Shown piece after piece: positions 61,243-64,000 of a DNA stretch of 64,000 nt. This DNA comes from Beroe forskalii (taxonomy: Eukaryota > Ctenophora > Nuda > Beroida > Beroidae). Position 1 is the first letter of the stretch. Each line of letters starts with the position of its first letter. The DNA is taken from the NCBI GenBank assembly GCA_011033025.1, contig WFMF01000031.1, positions 806,001 through 870,000 on the forward strand. The letters run 5' to 3'. The notes under the pieces were generated by a model. It searched no databases, was not told the origin of the DNA, and was given only the letters and a program-made list of their open reading frames with translations. Position numbers and translations under genes: made by a program.

Positions 61243-61784
61243 CTGGGCATAGGATAATTTACCAATGAACGGTAATTGGAACGGTGCCAAATGTCAAGTC
61301 ATGCGACTTGAATGAAAGCAAATATTTTAATCAAATTTTGAGTTTTATCAAGTTTAAATGGAACACTTGAACATTGCCCATTATTTACCGGATTTTAATG
61401 TATGACGATTGCTTATCTACATCGTGTCAAGCCTTATCTGTCAAATTTATGGACATTGATTCGATACTATGCGAAAATCGATCGATCGGTCAAAGCGCGC
61501 GCGGCGGGATCGACGCGACCGCGCGCGCCAAATTAATTGCAAACAGAGCGCGCGGAAAGACAAACTGTGTCACTGCGCGCTACATTTAATGATCACGTAA
61601 CGAGTGACCGGCACAAAACGTAACGGCAACATGTTCCGCCACAAGTGGAACAATTGTTGCAAAATGTAACCAGCGTTTTTCTGCAAAAATGGATGTATAG
61701 TTTCTAGTTTCAAGATACTTCTGAATACCATTGGCATTAAATAGTTAGTGACAATGATCAAAGTCCCCAAAACGTATTGGGAAA
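61243..61784. other. No gene recognised; CGCG-rich patch
   Basis: A GC-rich cluster (GCGCGCGCGGCGGG, GCGCGCGCC) at 61490-61580 in AT-rich DNA. No gene is seen. Confidence 0.4.
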
Positions 61785-62128
61785 ATGGGATGTGGAATGC
61801 ACGCAAATCAATATTCGTCATACGCCAATGGATATGAATGGTGTCAACGTCATAATGGATGGAATATGGAATGCGTACGAATCAAAATACGTCATACGTC
61901 ATAACACGCAAATGGTGTCAACGTCATATGGCTGGAATGTGGAATGCGTACGAATCAAAATACGTCATACGTCATAGCATGCAAATGGTGTCAACGTCAT
62001 ATGGCTGGAATGTGGAATGCGTACGAATCGAAATACGTCATACGTCATGAGCTACGAATGGTGTCAACGTCAGAGGATTGGAATGTGGAATGCGCGCATT
62101 CGTCATGTTTGATTGGGTGTCAACAGAC
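61785..62128 (+). promoter_or_regulatory. 73-bp tandem repeat with ten CRE-like ACGTCA sites
   Basis: The landmark ATGC(G)TACG starts at 61797, 61871, 61944, 62017 and 62090, a 73-bp period. Each full unit contains TACGTCATACGTCAT and GTGTCAACGTCA, giving ten ACGTCA hexamers between 61847 and 62072, the ATF/CREB half-site core. One unit also has an ATGCAAAT octamer (about 61979). The array stops just before a TATA box, an enhancer-plus-core arrangement. Confidence 0.75.
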
Positions 62129-62130
62129 AC

Positions 62131-62139
62131 ATATATAAA
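62131..62139 (+). promoter_or_regulatory. TATA box
   Basis: ATATATAAAG follows the CRE-like array immediately and precedes the tandem block by about 35 bp, a spacing that would start transcription near 62165. It is the clearest core-promoter arrangement in the window. Confidence 0.55.
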
Positions 62140-62164
62140 GCCCCCCACTGCGGGAGGAGTCATT

Positions 62165-63230
62165 ATTCTTTACATTTGTTGACCACTCCTGCTCCTACCA
62201 CGCCTTCCTCGACGAGTGCTGACCAGCCCCTCCTACCACGCCTTCCTTGACGAGTGATGACCAGCCCCTCCTACTCCTACCACGCCTTCCTTGACGAGTG
62301 ATGACGAGCCCCTCCTACTCCCACTACGCCTTCCTTGACGAGTGATGACCAGCCCCTCCTACCACGCCTTCCTTGACGAGTGATGACGAGCCCCTCCTAC
62401 TCCTACCACGCCTTCCTTGACGAGGGATGACGAGCCCTCCCTACCACGCCTTCCTTGACGAGTGATGACCAGCCCCCTCCTACCACGCCTTCCTTGACGA
62501 GTGATGACCAGCCTCTCCTACTCCTACCACGCCTTCCTTGACGAGTGATTACCAGCCTCTCCTACTCCTACCACGCCTTCCTTGACGAGTGATGACGAGC
62601 CCCTCCTACTCCTGCCATGCCTGCCTTGACGAGTGATGACCAGCCCCTCCTACCACGCCTTCCTTGACGGGTGATGACCAGCCCCTCCTACTGCTACCAC
62701 ACCTTCCTTGACGAGTGATGACCAGCCCCTCCTACTCCTACCATACCTTCCTTGACGAGTGATGAACAGCCCATCCTACTCCTACCACGCCTTCCTTCCT
62801 TGACGAGTGATGACCAGCCCCTCCTACTTCTACCACGCCTTCCTTGACGAGTGATGACCCTCCTACTCCTACCACACATTCCTTGACGAGTGATGAACAG
62901 CCCCTCCTACCACGCTTTCCTTGACGAGTGATGACCAGCTTCTACTCCTACCACACCTTCCTTGACGAGTGATGACCAGCCCCTCCTACCATGCCTTCCT
63001 TGACGAGTGATTACCAGCCCCTCCTACTCCTACCATGCCTTCCTTGACGAGTGATGACCCTCCTACTCCTACCACACATTCCTTGACGAGTGATGAACAG
63101 CCCCTCCTACCACGCTTTCCTTGACGAGTGATGACCAGCTTCTACTCCTACCACACCTTCCTTGACGAGTGATGAACAGCCCCTCCTACCATGCCTTCCT
63201 TGACGAGTGATTACCAGCCCCTCCTACTGG
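62165..63230 (+). repeat. Tandem array of ~31-44-bp units downstream of the TATA box
   Basis: About 25 units of CCTTCCTTGACGAGTGATGA followed by CCAGCCCCTCCTACTCCTACCACG, with or without the TACTCC segment. A higher-order duplication is visible (about 62846-62990 resembles 63047-63190). There is no consistent reading frame because unit lengths vary. If transcribed from 62165, the product would be a repetitive RNA. Confidence 0.9.
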
Positions 63231-63507
63231 GGCTAGTGATGAGCAGGGATTGACCTACTCTCGAATATGGTCGGGGTCTTCAGACTATCAAGTTGAAACA
63301 TTTGTGATGCTGTATATCTGACGGGTCTGTAAGAAGGACCCAGCCAAACCCTCTGTCCCATGAGTCAGATATACTTGCTCACAGCGTTGGCAACGGTATG
63401 AATCAACTTGGTAGTCTAAAGACCCTGACCATATTCGAGTGTAGGTCAAACCGTCTCTATCACTAGCTCCAGTAGGAGGGGCTGGTCATCACTCGTCAAG
63501 GAAGGCG
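63193..63507. repeat. Long hairpin (about 105-bp arms) closing the tandem array
   Basis: 63193-63294 (tandem-unit sequence, then GGGGCTAGTGATGA, CTCGAATATGGTC, ACTATCAAGTTGA) is complementary to 63403-63507. The right arm ends with an inverted tandem unit. Parts of the 108-base loop also pair (TGTATATCTGAC against GTCAGATATAC). Confidence 0.85.
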
Positions 63508-64000
63508 TTTGATCACTAGCGAGCGTCGCTTGAAAGGAGTTGCCACAATGCTGTCTGTATAACGAAACAATCAGGTATATCTTCCTTGACGAGTGATTAC
63601 CACCTCCTCCTAATCGTCCTTAACAATTAGTGTGAATTATCACCTCCTACATCTGCCACATCTTCCTTGACGAGTGAATGGGTGACCATCCATACAACTC
63701 TACCTAATACATCATTTCGTGCGTCGTGTTTTTTGTTTCTTGGAGTAGGAGCACAAAGCAAATAAACCTATTTCCGATCACCCACACGTGCAGCTCTTGG
63801 CTGCTTTGTGCTCCTGCTGGCCAGGCTAAAAACTTCTTGTGAGAGCTCTAAAGAGGCATTTCCTAACCGCCTGTGTTGTGCAACCAGGGATTATTGAAAT
63901 AACCTAATTAGGGGCACCGATGAATGGGCCAATATATCTTTGAAAAGCTGTTGCTCAAATGACTTTCATATACCCACATATACTAAATTATCAGCATATC
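63508..64000. other. Right flank with AATAAA and a stem-loop
   Basis: A few isolated tandem-unit fragments (TTCCTTGACGAGTGA) persist to about 63680. AATAAA occurs near 63760. GGAGCACAAAGCA (about 63746) is inverted near 63800 (TGCTTTGTGCTCC), bracketing the AATAAA. Otherwise nothing is recognised. Confidence 0.5.

Noticed and set aside
62165..63230. Possible box C/D snoRNA array, because each unit contains GTGATGA
   Set aside because: No regularly placed CTGA D box or terminal stem accompanies it; unit lengths are too short and variable.
62165..63230. CRISPR-like array
   Set aside because: Units are tandem without unique spacers, in a eukaryotic context; an ordinary minisatellite layout.

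Overview
The window is eukaryotic and almost certainly from an invertebrate animal. Genes are split by GT-AG introns whose phases match across exons, and they belong to animal families: a CP110-like centriolar protein, a T1-domain voltage-gated K+ channel, an LDLa-containing rhodopsin-type receptor and a tetraspanin. The DNA is AT-rich and loaded with tandem repeats, short inverted-repeat transposons and tRNA-headed SINEs. Several genes lie inside introns of other genes. That style, plus intronless nested genes, would suit an early-branching marine animal such as a ctenophore, but nothing here proves the taxon.

Left third (1-27.9 kb). Reading from the left, all on the minus strand: the 5' part of an FTSJ3/SPB1-type rRNA methyltransferase (142-3587, 3' end outside the window); a USF-type bHLH-zipper factor in 11 exons (5119-12274); and a complete nine-exon Kv channel (14443-27865, predicted 454 aa). 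Two further genes lie inside Kv introns: an intronless C2H2 zinc-finger gene on the plus strand (20599-22557) and an intronless LDLa/7TM receptor on the minus strand (23599-26121). The bHLH gene has a 3.4 kb intron holding a 346-bp tandem repeat and a dead mariner-like element.

Middle (27.9-55.2 kb). No gene is recognised with confidence. It holds fold-back elements, a hAT-type MITE with a perfect 8-bp target duplication, a mariner-type MITE, a PIF/Harbinger-like element, and about 5 kb of 17-bp satellite (36.8-43.0 kb) interrupted by a SINE and a 1.1 kb insertion. Long AT-rich stretches follow.

Right part (55.2-64 kb). A CP110-like gene (minus), an intronless tetraspanin (plus, 58490-59182), two exons of an unidentified minus-strand gene (60495-61242), and an unusual cassette at the right edge: a 73-bp repeat carrying ten ACGTCA sites, a TATA box, about 1 kb of tandem units and a long terminal hairpin.

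The strongest unexplained signals are two. First, the 3' flank of the bHLH gene carries a 19-bp array with 16 copies of CACGTG, the site class bound by USF-type factors. Second, in four introns of two genes the last bases of the exon and its splice donor have been copied downstream into the intron, in one case expanding into a minisatellite. The coding models also show four single-base frame breaks, all at homopolymer runs, which look more like consensus errors than gene decay.
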